Assembly (NCBI GenBank): GCA_005239175.1
Contig: SOPS01000001.1
Coordinates: 434,001 to 498,000, forward strand
Source of the DNA: a halophilic archaeon SHRA6
Lineage (GTDB): Archaea; Halobacteriota; Halobacteria; Halobacteriales; Haloferacaceae
DNA length: 64,000 nt
Direction: 5' to 3'
A program made the position numbers and the translations under genes. Each line of letters starts with the position of its first letter. Position 1 is the stretch's first letter. Under the pieces are notes generated by a model. It was not told where the DNA came from. It saw only the letters and a list, made by a program, of their open reading frames with translations, and did no database searches. Positions 27,151-35,737 of this stretch are shown here, one piece after another.

Positions 27151-27664
27151 ATTTAGACATGTGGCACTGATAGATGGAGATTAAATTAAACGGGGTTCTT
27201 CGAGAGAAGTCGGAAAGTGCTGTTTGAAAAACCCCAAATACACATAACAGATTCTTTGTATATGGGGTTTCTCTGCACTGTCTATCGTAGCGTTTATAAC
27301 GCTTTGTGGCAGCTGTCTCGATATCTGGTTCGAGCAGACTTGATTCAACAGTTTCTGAACAGGAGTGAGTATATAATTGTAAACGCTACTATAATCGAGC
27401 CGAATCGGCTGATTTCAACTGTCTGAGAGTCTATGGTGGTTTCGGAGAGAATGAAATTCTTTATTTATCGAGAACAACACAGAGAGCGTCTCAGAAACTT
27501 GGTCGAGAATCACATTCGTTCTGATTCCAGTTTTTCTAATCTGAGACACTGATTCGCCAGACTCTGCTCATCTATATAGTGCCATCATATAGGAGTCTTC
27601 TCTTTCTAAGTCTGCGGAATACAAATCTTAAGTATTTAGTAGTCTTGTTGACTTTCAAATTTGT
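27151..27664. other. AT-rich intergenic region with weak ORF
   Basis: Over 500 bases between the ABC exporter and the next gene. A 69-codon frame at 27217-27426 (ending ATIIEPNRLISTV) has no recognised motif and could be a relic of a mobile element. TCTTAAGTATTTAG near 27626-27639 is a plausible TATA region for the gene starting at 27665. Otherwise I see nothing. Confidence 0.4.
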
Positions 27665-28387
27665 ATGGAAAGGGGAATTTTGTATATCGCTAGTGGGTCA
27701 AGATATATTGAGGACGCAATTGAGTCTTCAATAAGTATAAAAGCACATACAAATCTTCCCGTCACACTGGTTGCTGACAGATCTGTTGAAGATCCTCACT
27801 TTGATAGAGTAATTGAGTCAGATGACTTCCTGTATCATTATGGTGATAGTGTGTTACAAATCCCAAGATTACCCTACAAAAATACGATATTGCTTGATAC
27901 TGATACAATCGTATCAGACAACTTTGACGAGTTGTTTTCATTGACGAGCAACTTTGATGTCGCTGCGGCTACCATCGCCGAGTCCAAATTCGGTATCGGC
28001 GACAAAGTACCGGGTTCCCTCCCGGAATTTAATACAGGTGTAGTTCTGTTTAACAAGAATGAGAGAACCTCACGCTTTATTAGCAAGTGGAAGAGCCTTT
28101 ATAAAGAGTACCTTGACAAGAACGTCCGTATGAATCAACCAGCATTCCGTGAGGCTGTCTTTCAGAGTCCTGCTCGGTTTATTACTATACCAACAGAATA
28201 CAACTGTCGTGCGAACTTCGGCGGATATCTAACTGAGAAGGTCAAAATACTACACGGCTCATTTGACGATCCAGAACAGATTCTACGTGACCTAAATGAA
28301 TATATCGCACCGCGGGTGTATTTCAATCAAGATAGTGGACTGACTGTCGAGAAAGTGAATACTACAAACAACCGGTTTGGTAGGTGA
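27665..28387 (+). CDS. glycosyltransferase-like protein with DxD motif (GT-A fold)
   Basis: A 240-residue soluble protein. A central hydrophobic strand ending in TILLDTDTIV (residues about 76-86) gives a DxD metal/nucleotide motif. The later FNTGVVLFNK and NQPAFREAVF segments are typical of GT8-like or nucleotide-diphospho-sugar transferases, where they position acceptor and donor. No membrane helix is present. The gene is AT-rich and lacks CGATCG, unlike the 5' part of the window. Donor and acceptor sugars cannot be inferred. Confidence 0.7.
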   Translation: MERGILYIASGSRYIEDAIESSISIKAHTNLPVTLVADRSVEDPHFDRVIESDDFLYHYGDSVLQIPRLPYKNTILLDTDTIVSDNFDELFSLTSNFDVAAATIAESKFGIGDKVPGSLPEFNTGVVLFNKNERTSRFISKWKSLYKEYLDKNVRMNQPAFREAVFQSPARFITIPTEYNCRANFGGYLTEKVKILHGSFDDPEQILRDLNEYIAPRVYFNQDSGLTVEKVNTTNNRFGR

Positions 28388-28714
28388 TTTTATTCAGATC
28401 AAATGCCAAACCCATGCAAGTGATCGGCTCTCGTCAGCCGCAAAACCGAACACGAATTACCACACGAGGGCAGGTATCTGTGCCTTGCTATGGATTCGAC
28501 CACGCCGAGTTCCTCGGGGGTTCTTTTCGAGGAACTTGAAGGGAAACAGTGTACTGAGCCGACGAATAGTCCAAGGTGAGGAGGTTTGTACACACTCAAA
28601 ACCTCCTCATTCCTTCGGAAAAGTAGCTCAATAGGCCGCAGCTGTCACACGGCTCTTCTCTTAGCTAAAGACAGATAGAATACATTCTTCACTCACCGTC
28701 TACTTCAGGCTATT
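28388..28714. other. intergenic region with two perfect inverted repeats
   Basis: No gene is supported in this gap. Two hairpins are visible: AGTTCCTCG/CGAGGAACT (28508-28516, 28528-28536) and TGAGGAGGTTT/AAACCTCCTCA (28577-28587, 28599-28609). They are too far from the preceding stop to be its simple terminator and may be relics of a mobile element or RNA structures. Confidence 0.5.
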
Positions 28715-29407
28715 ATGGCTGAGATCTTGGCAGTCATTCCTGCAATGGTAGACGATGAATTATCAAACAGGAATTTAAGAGAAATAAAGGGGAGGTCGCT
28801 AGTTGAGATAGCGATTCGACAGGCTACGAACTCTGAACTAATAACCAATATCGTCCTTAACAGCAACAGTGAGCGCATTCTTGCAGAGGCAGAAGGGTAC
28901 GACGTCATCACGTACGATCGGCCCGATCGGTTCGCTCAGAGAGACCGGTTCATGGAGATGGACCGACTGTTGATGTGGCAAATTGAACAATTAAAAGCCG
29001 ATAACCACGATATCGACGTTGTCGTTCTGTTGTACCCGACTTCTCCGTTGCGAACTATTGAAATAATTGACAAAACCATCGAAAAAGTCGTCGACGAAGA
29101 TTACGATTCAGCACTAACGCTGTACGAAGACACTCGATATCTATGGAAAAAAGATGGGGTAAAAGTTACTCCGGTGAACTATGATCCTCAGAAACGAGCG
29201 CCGAGCCAACTTGAAGACTGGAATCAGTGGGTCGAAAACAAAGCCGTCTATGCTGTTGAAGAAACCACCCTGCTTCAGATGGGGTCGCGCTTGGGCAACA
29301 ACATTGGCTCAGTTGAAATGCCACAGTATCGGTCATTCGATATTCGGACACAAGTCGACTTCGAATTAGTCCGATTTATCGCCGAGGTCGACGGGGTAAG
29401 TTGGTAA
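28715..29407 (+). CDS. CMP-sugar synthetase-like cytidylyltransferase with degenerate nucleotide loop
   Basis: A 230-residue member of the acylneuraminate/KDO cytidylyltransferase family, strongly similar over its whole length to the protein at 32344-33036 (shared VVLLYPTxPLR, DSALTLYEDxRYLW, WNQWVENKAVY). The canonical N-terminal loop ARGGSxGxxxKN is replaced by IPAMVDDELSNRNL, losing the Arg, Gly-Ser and Lys that hold CTP. It may be catalytically inactive, have altered specificity, or pair with its paralogue. Family members form CMP-activated sialic or ulosonic acids. It precedes an epimerase by 33 bases, suggesting co-transcription. Confidence 0.75.
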   Translation: MAEILAVIPAMVDDELSNRNLREIKGRSLVEIAIRQATNSELITNIVLNSNSERILAEAEGYDVITYDRPDRFAQRDRFMEMDRLLMWQIEQLKADNHDIDVVVLLYPTSPLRTIEIIDKTIEKVVDEDYDSALTLYEDTRYLWKKDGVKVTPVNYDPQKRAPSQLEDWNQWVENKAVYAVEETTLLQMGSRLGNNIGSVEMPQYRSFDIRTQVDFELVRFIAEVDGVSW

Positions 29408-29440
29408 TCACACCCGAGGAGCACAGAAATTAACACTTAT

Positions 29441-30289
29441 ATGACAGTCTTAATTACCGGCGCACACGGCACGGTCGGAACCGCCCTTACACAACATTGT
29501 CACTTCGAGTACGACCTCCTTGACAAACAGGAAGCCACGGAGAAACTCGCTGACGGCACCGCACACCCTCACTTCGAATCAGATCAAATAACTGTAGATA
29601 TATCAAATAAAGAAGAATTGACGCATGCATTCAATGGTTATGATGCTGTTGTCCATCTCGCTGGCAGTTCCGAGGTGAGTTCCACATTTGAACAAGTGTA
29701 CCGGAACAACATCAGAGGCATTTATAACTGCTTAGAAGCAGCTAAGCATAGCGATGTCGACAGTTTTATTTTCGCATCATCAAATCACGTCGTCGGTCAG
29801 TATGAAAAGGAACACGCTCCAAACCTATACGAACAGGATTATGACCTCACTGTTGACCACACTTCACCTGTTCGACCTGATTCACATTACGGTTCCTCGA
29901 AGGTCGCGGGGGAAGCTTGGGGAAGACAATATGCGGATAACTATGGGATACAATTTTATGCTCTTCGCATCGGCTCGGTTAGACCTCCCCGATGGGATCA
30001 TCCGTATGGCGATGCAGAACGGGGTGTTGAACAAGGAAGATGGGACCGTGAGAGCGAAGACTACTATGAACAGGTCAACAGATTAAAATGTACCTGGCAA
30101 TCGCGCCGTGACTTTGCACACATGGTCGAGCGGTGTCTCGCCGATGAAGATGTGACGTTTGACATCTTTTATGGGGTGAGTGACAATGAACGGTCTTGGC
30201 TTGATATTGACCACGCTCGCAAGCGTATCGGATATGATCCTCAGGATAGTTCCGAGGAATACGGTTCGCCGAAGCCGTTCAGGACGTAA
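29441..30289 (+). CDS. NAD(P)-dependent sugar epimerase/dehydrogenase (extended SDR)
   Basis: A 282-residue SDR with a Rossmann loop TGAHGTVG (residues 6-13), a VVHLAGSSEV strand, a Ser-rich ASSNHVVG segment, and the catalytic pair in HYGSSKVAGE (YxxxK). It resembles the NAD-dependent uronate dehydrogenase/epimerase branch more than GalE, which I judge only from overall length and motifs. It sits between the two CMP-sugar-synthetase-like genes, so a role in making the sugar acid precursor is plausible. The stop faces the convergent aldolase gene with an 11-base gap. Confidence 0.82.
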   Translation: MTVLITGAHGTVGTALTQHCHFEYDLLDKQEATEKLADGTAHPHFESDQITVDISNKEELTHAFNGYDAVVHLAGSSEVSSTFEQVYRNNIRGIYNCLEAAKHSDVDSFIFASSNHVVGQYEKEHAPNLYEQDYDLTVDHTSPVRPDSHYGSSKVAGEAWGRQYADNYGIQFYALRIGSVRPPRWDHPYGDAERGVEQGRWDRESEDYYEQVNRLKCTWQSRRDFAHMVERCLADEDVTFDIFYGVSDNERSWLDIDHARKRIGYDPQDSSEEYGSPKPFRT

Positions 30290-30300
30290 CCGTATCTAAT

Positions 30301-31101
30301 TCACTCAGATTTGATGTCCTCCGTCTCGTTCAGTTCGCCGACACGGTTTTTTAATGTCGATCGGAGAATTTCAACATCGCCTCCAATGTCGATTAGCGTG
30401 TACCCGTTGTTCATGGCCTTCCGTGCACTCTCAACATTCGAGACGCCACGCCCCAGCGGAACGTCATTTTCTGCACATACTCGCTCTATCTTCTCAATTG
30501 CGTCCTGTACCTCCGGCTTCTCGTACTCTTGGGGATGTCCCAACGAGACGGATAGGTCACCGGCCCCTATTTTGACAAACCCGAGCTCAGGGATAGACAC
30601 AATCTCTTGGACATTCTCAACCGCGGACCTTGTCTCTAACATAATGCCGACGAGAATTGATTCGTCCTCACGCTCTGTGTAACCATCCGGACGGACACCC
30701 CAATCGTTCGCTGGCCCAGTCCCAAACCCCCGTTTTCCTGGTTCCCCATCGTATCTGTATCGTGATGCACAGACAACGCGCTCTACTTCTTTTGCTGTCT
30801 CAATTCTAGGAACAATAATTGTACGAATACCTGCATCTATAACTTTTCGGACCATCGACGGTTCAGCAGCAGGAAGACGGACAACGAGACCAATTCCAGC
30901 ACTCTCCGCCATCATTTGCACATTCTCAAGACTAGTGCTATCATACGGTGAAAACCCTGCGTGCTCCAGATCAAGGTATCCGTACTCTACATCCACTTGT
31001 CCCAGAACTTGGAGCAATGTTGTGGAAAAACTTCGGAGTCGGACGCCAAATACTGGCTCGTTGCGCTCCAATCTACCTCGTACGATGTTCTCAGTTCTCA
31101 T
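30301..31101 (-). CDS. HpcH/HpaI-family aldolase
   Basis: A 266-residue TIM-barrel aldolase. Visible features are FGVRLRSFS near the N-terminus, YGYLDLEHAGFSPYD, the metal-ligand region VPRIETAKEV, FGTGPANDWG, MLETRSAVEN and KIGAGDLSVSLGHP. This family reversibly joins or splits pyruvate and an aldehyde to give 2-keto-3-deoxy acids. ATG 31101 is used; the upstream TTG at 31119 is less likely. Its place between two cytidylyltransferases suggests a biosynthetic use, forming a ulosonic acid for CMP activation, instead of aromatic or sugar catabolism. That use is inference. Confidence 0.85.
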   Translation of the reverse strand: MRTENIVRGRLERNEPVFGVRLRSFSTTLLQVLGQVDVEYGYLDLEHAGFSPYDSTSLENVQMMAESAGIGLVVRLPAAEPSMVRKVIDAGIRTIIVPRIETAKEVERVVCASRYRYDGEPGKRGFGTGPANDWGVRPDGYTEREDESILVGIMLETRSAVENVQEIVSIPELGFVKIGAGDLSVSLGHPQEYEKPEVQDAIEKIERVCAENDVPLGRGVSNVESARKAMNNGYTLIDIGGDVEILRSTLKNRVGELNETEDIKSE

Positions 31102-31172
31102 ATTGATGTAATCCAGCAACTATCTCATTAACCCTGTGTCAATGTGGTTAATTTCTCTCAACGACGCACCGC

Positions 31173-32237
31173 TTACTTACTAATTGGATCCACGTCATAT
31201 TTTTTTGCTAGTGCATCGAATTCTTCAAGTTCGTGTTTTGGAACCGGGATACCTCTTTGTTCACGCTCACCTTTGGCTTCCTTTTCGGGATCACCAGGAA
31301 CGTAATTCGGCGTTTCCTCGTTCTGTCTCGGTTCGTTTCGAACCTCCTCCGCAAGTTGCTGTAGGCGCCGTTCGAACTCCTCGACTTCGACAAACGCATC
31401 GATGCGGAAAGCCGCGTAGTAATGACCGAGATTCCGTCGATTGGATATATCCTCTCCGTACATTTCGGATACCTCCCTTCCAACAGACATTCCCGAAAGC
31501 AGCCCATTGAAGATGTCCACTACCATCGAGAGTCCAAATCCTTTGTACCCTCCCAGCGGCAACAACTGAACGGCCTCCTCCGGATTGCGCGTTGGTATGC
31601 CACGTTCGTTAGCGGCCACGTCACGCGGTAGTTTCGCCCCGGCGTCCTGTTGTTTCCGAACCTCGTTAAATGTGATTGCTGAAGTGGCGGCATCGTAACA
31701 GAACGGCTCTTCATCGGACATCGGGGCCGCGACACAAATCGGGTTGCTTCCGAAGAACGGGCGAACTCCATTCGGCGGGCGAGTATTCGCCGACGTTTGT
31801 GTAGTAGCTACGCCGATCATCCCTTCTTTTGCTGCTTCAAGTCCGAAGTAGGCCATCATACCGTTGTGGGTAGAGTTACTGACGCTCACATGGCCTACTC
31901 CAGTGGCTTCCGCCAATTCGATTGCATAGTCCATCGCACGGATACCCGCTGCAATTCCATACGTATGATCTGCGTCGAACTGGCCGACCGCCGGTGCTTT
32001 TTGATCGAAACTGAACTCCGGTTCGGGGTTAATCCGGCCAGACTCAAGTTCTTTGATGTAGTGTGGCAATAGTCGAATCCCGTGTGAGTCGACGCCTCGC
32101 ATCGAAGCCATTACCAACCCTTCTGCAGTGTCTTCTGCAACTTCTTCCTTGACACCAGCATTAATCAGCACGTCTTGTACGAATTGTTCGACCGCCTCGC
32201 ACGACACCCGTAATCCGTCGGTGGAACTGTTGCTCAT
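31173..32237 (-). CDS. malate/L-lactate/sulfolactate dehydrogenase family oxidoreductase (Ldh_2)
   Basis: A 354-residue member of the Ldh_2 family. Characteristic parts are ASMRGVDSHGIRLLPHYI, the HVSVSNSTHNGMMAYF region with the catalytic His, RPFFGSNPICVAAP, and the LGGYKGFGLSMVVDIF loop. These NAD(P) enzymes oxidise or reduce 2-hydroxy and 2-keto acids. It is read divergently from the second cytidylyltransferase and in the same direction as the aldolase 71 bases downstream, forming a likely two-gene operon. Reduction or supply of a 2-keto acid for the aldolase is a plausible but unproven link. Confidence 0.88.
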   Translation of the reverse strand: MSNSSTDGLRVSCEAVEQFVQDVLINAGVKEEVAEDTAEGLVMASMRGVDSHGIRLLPHYIKELESGRINPEPEFSFDQKAPAVGQFDADHTYGIAAGIRAMDYAIELAEATGVGHVSVSNSTHNGMMAYFGLEAAKEGMIGVATTQTSANTRPPNGVRPFFGSNPICVAAPMSDEEPFCYDAATSAITFNEVRKQQDAGAKLPRDVAANERGIPTRNPEEAVQLLPLGGYKGFGLSMVVDIFNGLLSGMSVGREVSEMYGEDISNRRNLGHYYAAFRIDAFVEVEEFERRLQQLAEEVRNEPRQNEETPNYVPGDPEKEAKGEREQRGIPVPKHELEEFDALAKKYDVDPISK

Positions 32238-32343
32238 AATGATCTAATGTAGCGATGTACAACGATATTAGCCTGGTGGTTTGCTGTGCACATCACAATC
32301 GAGAGTAATAAGAATGATTATGCTTGATGTTTTGAGTGTATCT

Positions 32344-33036
32344 GTGAACGTTTACGCTATCATCCCTGCACGAGGGGGCTCAGAAGGAATCCCAGGAAAG
32401 AACTTAAAAAAAATCGACGGTGAACCGCTTGTCGGGATTGCCGCAAGCCAGGCGGTTCAGGCTGAAGAGATCGACCACGCGGTCGTCAATAGTGATGATC
32501 CAGATATTCGGGAGGCTGCCAAAGAACACGACGTCCAAGTAATGGATCGTCCGAAAAAGTACGCCCAAGGCGATATGATGATGGGGGTAGACAAATTCCT
32601 CAACTGGCAGGTTTCCGAACTGGAGGAGCAAGGCCACGAAATTGACATTGTGGTGTTATTGTACCCGACTGGGCCCTTGCGGCCAGTAGACAAGATAGAT
32701 GAGACAGTGAGAAAGGTCTCTGAGCAAGAGTTCGATTCGGCACTCACTTTGTATGAGGACGATCGATATCTCTGGGAAACAGAGGAAGAAAAAACCAAGC
32801 CGATAAATTATCATCCTGCGAGTCGGGGGCCACGCCAACTTGAAGAGTGGAATCAGTGGGTAGAGAATAAAGCCGTCTACGTGATGACGCGTGATTTACT
32901 AATAGAAACGGGATGTCGGCTTGGAGGTGATATCGGCTATGTTGAAATGTCCGAACTGCGGTCAGTAGACATCGATACTCCTACCGATCTGAAATTGGCA
33001 AAACAAATAGTGGAAATAGAGGGCAAGTCTTGGTAA
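32344..33036 (+). CDS. CMP-sugar synthetase (acylneuraminate cytidylyltransferase family)
   Basis: A 230-residue protein with the canonical CTP-binding start AIIPARGGSEGIPGKN (residues 5-20). VVLLYPTGPLRPVD and the DSALTLYEDDRYLW region also occur in its paralogue at 28715. GTG 32344 is chosen because it places the motif as in the family and yields exactly the paralogue's length; ATGs at 32314 and 32320 are alternatives. The enzyme should transfer CMP to the anomeric hydroxyl of a 2-keto sugar acid. No NeuB-like condensing synthase is present; the aldolase upstream may replace it. Confidence 0.85.
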   Translation: MNVYAIIPARGGSEGIPGKNLKKIDGEPLVGIAASQAVQAEEIDHAVVNSDDPDIREAAKEHDVQVMDRPKKYAQGDMMMGVDKFLNWQVSELEEQGHEIDIVVLLYPTGPLRPVDKIDETVRKVSEQEFDSALTLYEDDRYLWETEEEKTKPINYHPASRGPRQLEEWNQWVENKAVYVMTRDLLIETGCRLGGDIGYVEMSELRSVDIDTPTDLKLAKQIVEIEGKSW

Positions 33037-33381
33037 AGTTATCAAATAAAATATTGTGATTATTTGAGTGTGAATAGGTCAAATGAATCGCTATACTGAG
33101 GCGACCTTTAGTGAGGACTCACATCGATCGAGGCGTCGCTCTGGAACAGATGACTGTGACGTTGAGAATTCCAGCAGTAACGAAGCGAGCGGACGCTCTC
33201 ACATTTCTATCGAATCACTGGAACCCGATTTCGTATGGAGATTCATTAGGACTAGTTCCGCGGAAAACTCTACAGAAAGCCTGGCGACGAAGCACTCAAG
33301 GAAGCCAAAGAATGTGGTATTCTGAGATTAAGAAAGAACTTACGAAGAGTTTTAATTGTATTTTTATGAGTTGTCTTCTTT
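33037..33381 (+). pseudogene. degenerate ORF region, no firm gene
   Basis: Two overlapping frames (33083-33325 and 33111-33446) each look partly protein-like (TKRADALTFLSNHWNPISY; then LATKHSRKPKNVVF), as if one short gene had suffered a frameshift. I cannot identify the family. This could be the tail of a lost glycan gene between the cytidylyltransferase and the convergent DUF115-like gene. Confidence 0.3.
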
Positions 33382-34287
33382 CTATACGCCAACAATATCC
33401 TCTAAATTCACTCTCGGGTGGATTTCAAGTTCCCCTCCAATTGTAGCATTAAATATCTCCACATTCTTATCTAAACAGATGGTTCGCGCTGAAATATGGG
33501 CTTTTTTTTGTTCGATGTTAATATGACGTTGGTCTTTTGGTTGTTTCCAATAATCCTCGATGAAATGATCTTTATCGTCGGGGAAAAAATTTCTAATCTT
33601 AGAATTGGCAGGTGATCGTAGCAACTGATATGCAACGCCATTCAAAAAAGACTTTACCAAGAATTTATCCTCCCAACTATCTTTTAAAAATTCAATTTCT
33701 GCTCCAAGCCGACTATTTGGGTCGCCATAGTCTAAGGGATCGATTCCTGTGTCAAATATCATATGTGGGTCATGTTTCCCATACCCAAGATCACATCCAA
33801 TCAAGTAAATTTTACTAAAGCCCATATATGCAAGTAATTGAAAAATAATATATGTTGAATGATAAGCATATAGTTGTTTTCTTGGATTATCTGACCAGAA
33901 CTGATAATAATCTTCGAGCGATAACTCTTGGAACTTTTCAAAAGAGGTTTTATGAAATTTGTTTTTTTTGCCTAACAATGATTTAATACTAATATAACAA
34001 ATATTTGATGCAGTTCCAAACTTACGTTCGAATTTTTTATCTAAGAAGCACTTGGCACCCATGCGAATATTTTCTTTTACTTCGGACTCCAAGCCAGTAC
34101 GCTCTTGCCTGTATAAATAAAAGTCAGGTCGCCAATCGGTTGTTTGATAAATTGGATTGATATTGTTCAGGGCAAATGTATACTCGTCTTCAAGCCAGTT
34201 GAGGGGCGTGTTAGCTAAGCTTGGACCATTTCCTATTAAAAAAACCTGTTCACTCTTGTATCTGTCTTGGAGTGATCCAACGTCCAT
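33382..34287 (-). CDS. MptE/DUF115-like protein with sialyltransferase-like NGPSL motif
   Basis: A 301-residue AT-rich protein. The N-terminal FLIGNGPSLANTPL (residues about 16-29) and the later GFSKIYLIGCDLGYGK are the two signatures shared by DUF115/MptE-like proteins and, more distantly, GT42 sialyltransferases and motility-associated glycosylation factors that use CMP-activated nonulosonates. The C-terminal end (ISARTICLDKNVEIFNATIGGELEI) is unusual. Position beside two CMP-sugar-synthetase-like genes favours a glycosyl-transfer role over pterin metabolism, but this is inference. Composition suggests horizontal acquisition. Confidence 0.62.
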   Translation of the reverse strand: MDVGSLQDRYKSEQVFLIGNGPSLANTPLNWLEDEYTFALNNINPIYQTTDWRPDFYLYRQERTGLESEVKENIRMGAKCFLDKKFERKFGTASNICYISIKSLLGKKNKFHKTSFEKFQELSLEDYYQFWSDNPRKQLYAYHSTYIIFQLLAYMGFSKIYLIGCDLGYGKHDPHMIFDTGIDPLDYGDPNSRLGAEIEFLKDSWEDKFLVKSFLNGVAYQLLRSPANSKIRNFFPDDKDHFIEDYWKQPKDQRHINIEQKKAHISARTICLDKNVEIFNATIGGELEIHPRVNLEDIVGV

Positions 34288-34452
34288 ATCAAGTCACGTT
34301 TTTGTACCAGTCATATTTAAGTTATAGTTTCAGAGTGCACCGTCTAAATGACCTCCTCAATTGGTGTTCGTCTATTGAGAGTTTGATGTGATCATTGAAA
34401 GGGCACTCCTATGAAAATCCTGTACCAGAAATTCACGATTCTCAGCTAATAA

Positions 34453-34666
34453 TTGTTCGGGTGGGTCCTTGACGCACCCGAACAAATCCCAAAATCACCA
34501 GATGGTAGTTGAATGATACTGCTGAACAGCCGACAGGCGGCGGGGACGTGATTGCGGTAGCGGTCGCTGTACGGGTGCAAGCAAGCCGTCGCTGCCTGAG
34601 CGATCAGCCGGATCGCTCAGGCACTCACCTCCGGTGGATCATACAACTCGTTCCGTGAAAGCATAT
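34453..34666 (-). ncRNA. IS110 3'-end non-coding region, candidate guide (bridge/seek) RNA, fragment A
   Basis: This is the 3' end of a broken IS110 element. The end of the transposase (reading ELYDPPEVSA) stops at 34617-34619, followed by a structured stretch. An 11-bp stem GCCTGAGCGAT/ATCGCTCAGGC with a 7-nt loop (34594-34604, 34612-34622) corresponds in position and loop size to a stem of different sequence in the IS110 element at 54.5 kb. An outer hairpin (34453-34463/34475-34485) lies at the far end. The region shares the word GCGGTCGCTGT with the other copy. A guide-RNA role is inferred from IS110/IS1111 biology. Confidence 0.5.
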
Positions 34667-35737
34667 ATACTTAACGCCGAAAGTTTTGAGATACAGAAGC
34701 ACATCGTTTGAGTATGTCCAAGGACGGGAACAAGATTCCCGATCTTTCAGTTGAGCGCGTCCGCGAGCAGCTCGCGGACGAGCGTGATCCGAAAGCAATC
34801 AAACGGCTCACTGCTGCACGCGAATATCTCGCTGGGCTATCTCCAGATAAGATCGAGGAAAAATACGGATGGCCTCGTCAGACAGTGTACAACTGGTTGG
34901 ATCGCTTCGAAGAGCGCGACTTTGAAGACGCGCTCTACGACGACAAACGTCCAGGAAGACCGCCTGAGCTCTCTGACGAACAGTTCCAACAATTCGCTGA
35001 AACACTCAACCAATCACCCGAAGAAGCTGGATACGATGAGCCTGCTTGGTCGAGTATACTAGCTCAACAACACCTCATAACTGAGTTTGATGTTGCACAT
35101 TCCCGGCATCACGTTCAGCGACTAATGAAAGAGGCCGAGGTTTCCTGGAAGAAACCTCGGCCAGAACCAGCCTCGGCTGACGAGGAAGATCTTGAGCGGT
35201 ACGACGACGAGCTCAAAAAAAGTCGGGAGACGGGATGAAGACAGGCTTGTCATAACGATTGATCAGTTCAGGAAATCGGTTGGAGCTGATCTCAGATATG
35301 CGTGGTTTCCGATTGACGAGAGGCCGACAGTGAACGTGTCGGCCTCTCGTGATGGAATCAATTTCTTGGGCGGTCTCACCGAGAACGGCGAGACCATGTT
35401 TTTGGAATGCGCTGGTTCGTTCAACAAGGAAACGACGGTTCGATTTCTCCAATCACTTCAGGCAAGATTCGGAGAGAAGCTGCTCGTGGTTCTCGACAAG
35501 GGTTCCTATTTCACAGCGAAGAAAGTCAAAGAATTTGCCGAGAAATCGAAGCTAAAGCTTCTATATCTCCCGACTGGGATGGCTAAGCTAAACCCAACGG
35601 AAGAGTGTTGGCGGCAACTCAGATCAGTTATTGGTAATCAGTACTTTGGAGAAATTGACGAACTTCGAAGTGAGATCCGCTCAGCGATGAACGAGATTAA
35701 TCCGCCCGGAGTGTATCAGTATCTCTGTCGGTGAGTA
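34667..35737 (+). mobile_element. IS630-family element inserted in an IS110 element
   Basis: Flanking DNA rejoins perfectly as one IS110 transposase reading frame (SIYYMLSRNELYDPP) if 34667-35737 is removed with one TA, the usual IS630 target. The element is about 1.07 kb and carries a frameshifted transposase. Exact termini are uncertain by a few bases because TATATA repeats blur the left edge. Confidence 0.72.
34714..35734 (+). pseudogene. IS630-family transposase, split by +1 shift at an A7 tract
   Basis: The first part (34714-35238) has a helix-turn-helix (IEEKYGWPRQTVYNWLDRF) and the linker KRPGRPPELS. The second frame (to 35734) has the DDE core: ITIDQFRK, VVLDKGSYF and LPTGMAKLNPTEECWRQL. 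The frames join at CTCAAAAAAAGTC (A7 at 35215-35221) by skipping one base. This is either a one-base insertion or a programmed slip producing a 340-residue fusion. The second Asp is followed by Lys-Gly instead of the usual Asn-Ala/Gly. Confidence 0.75.
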
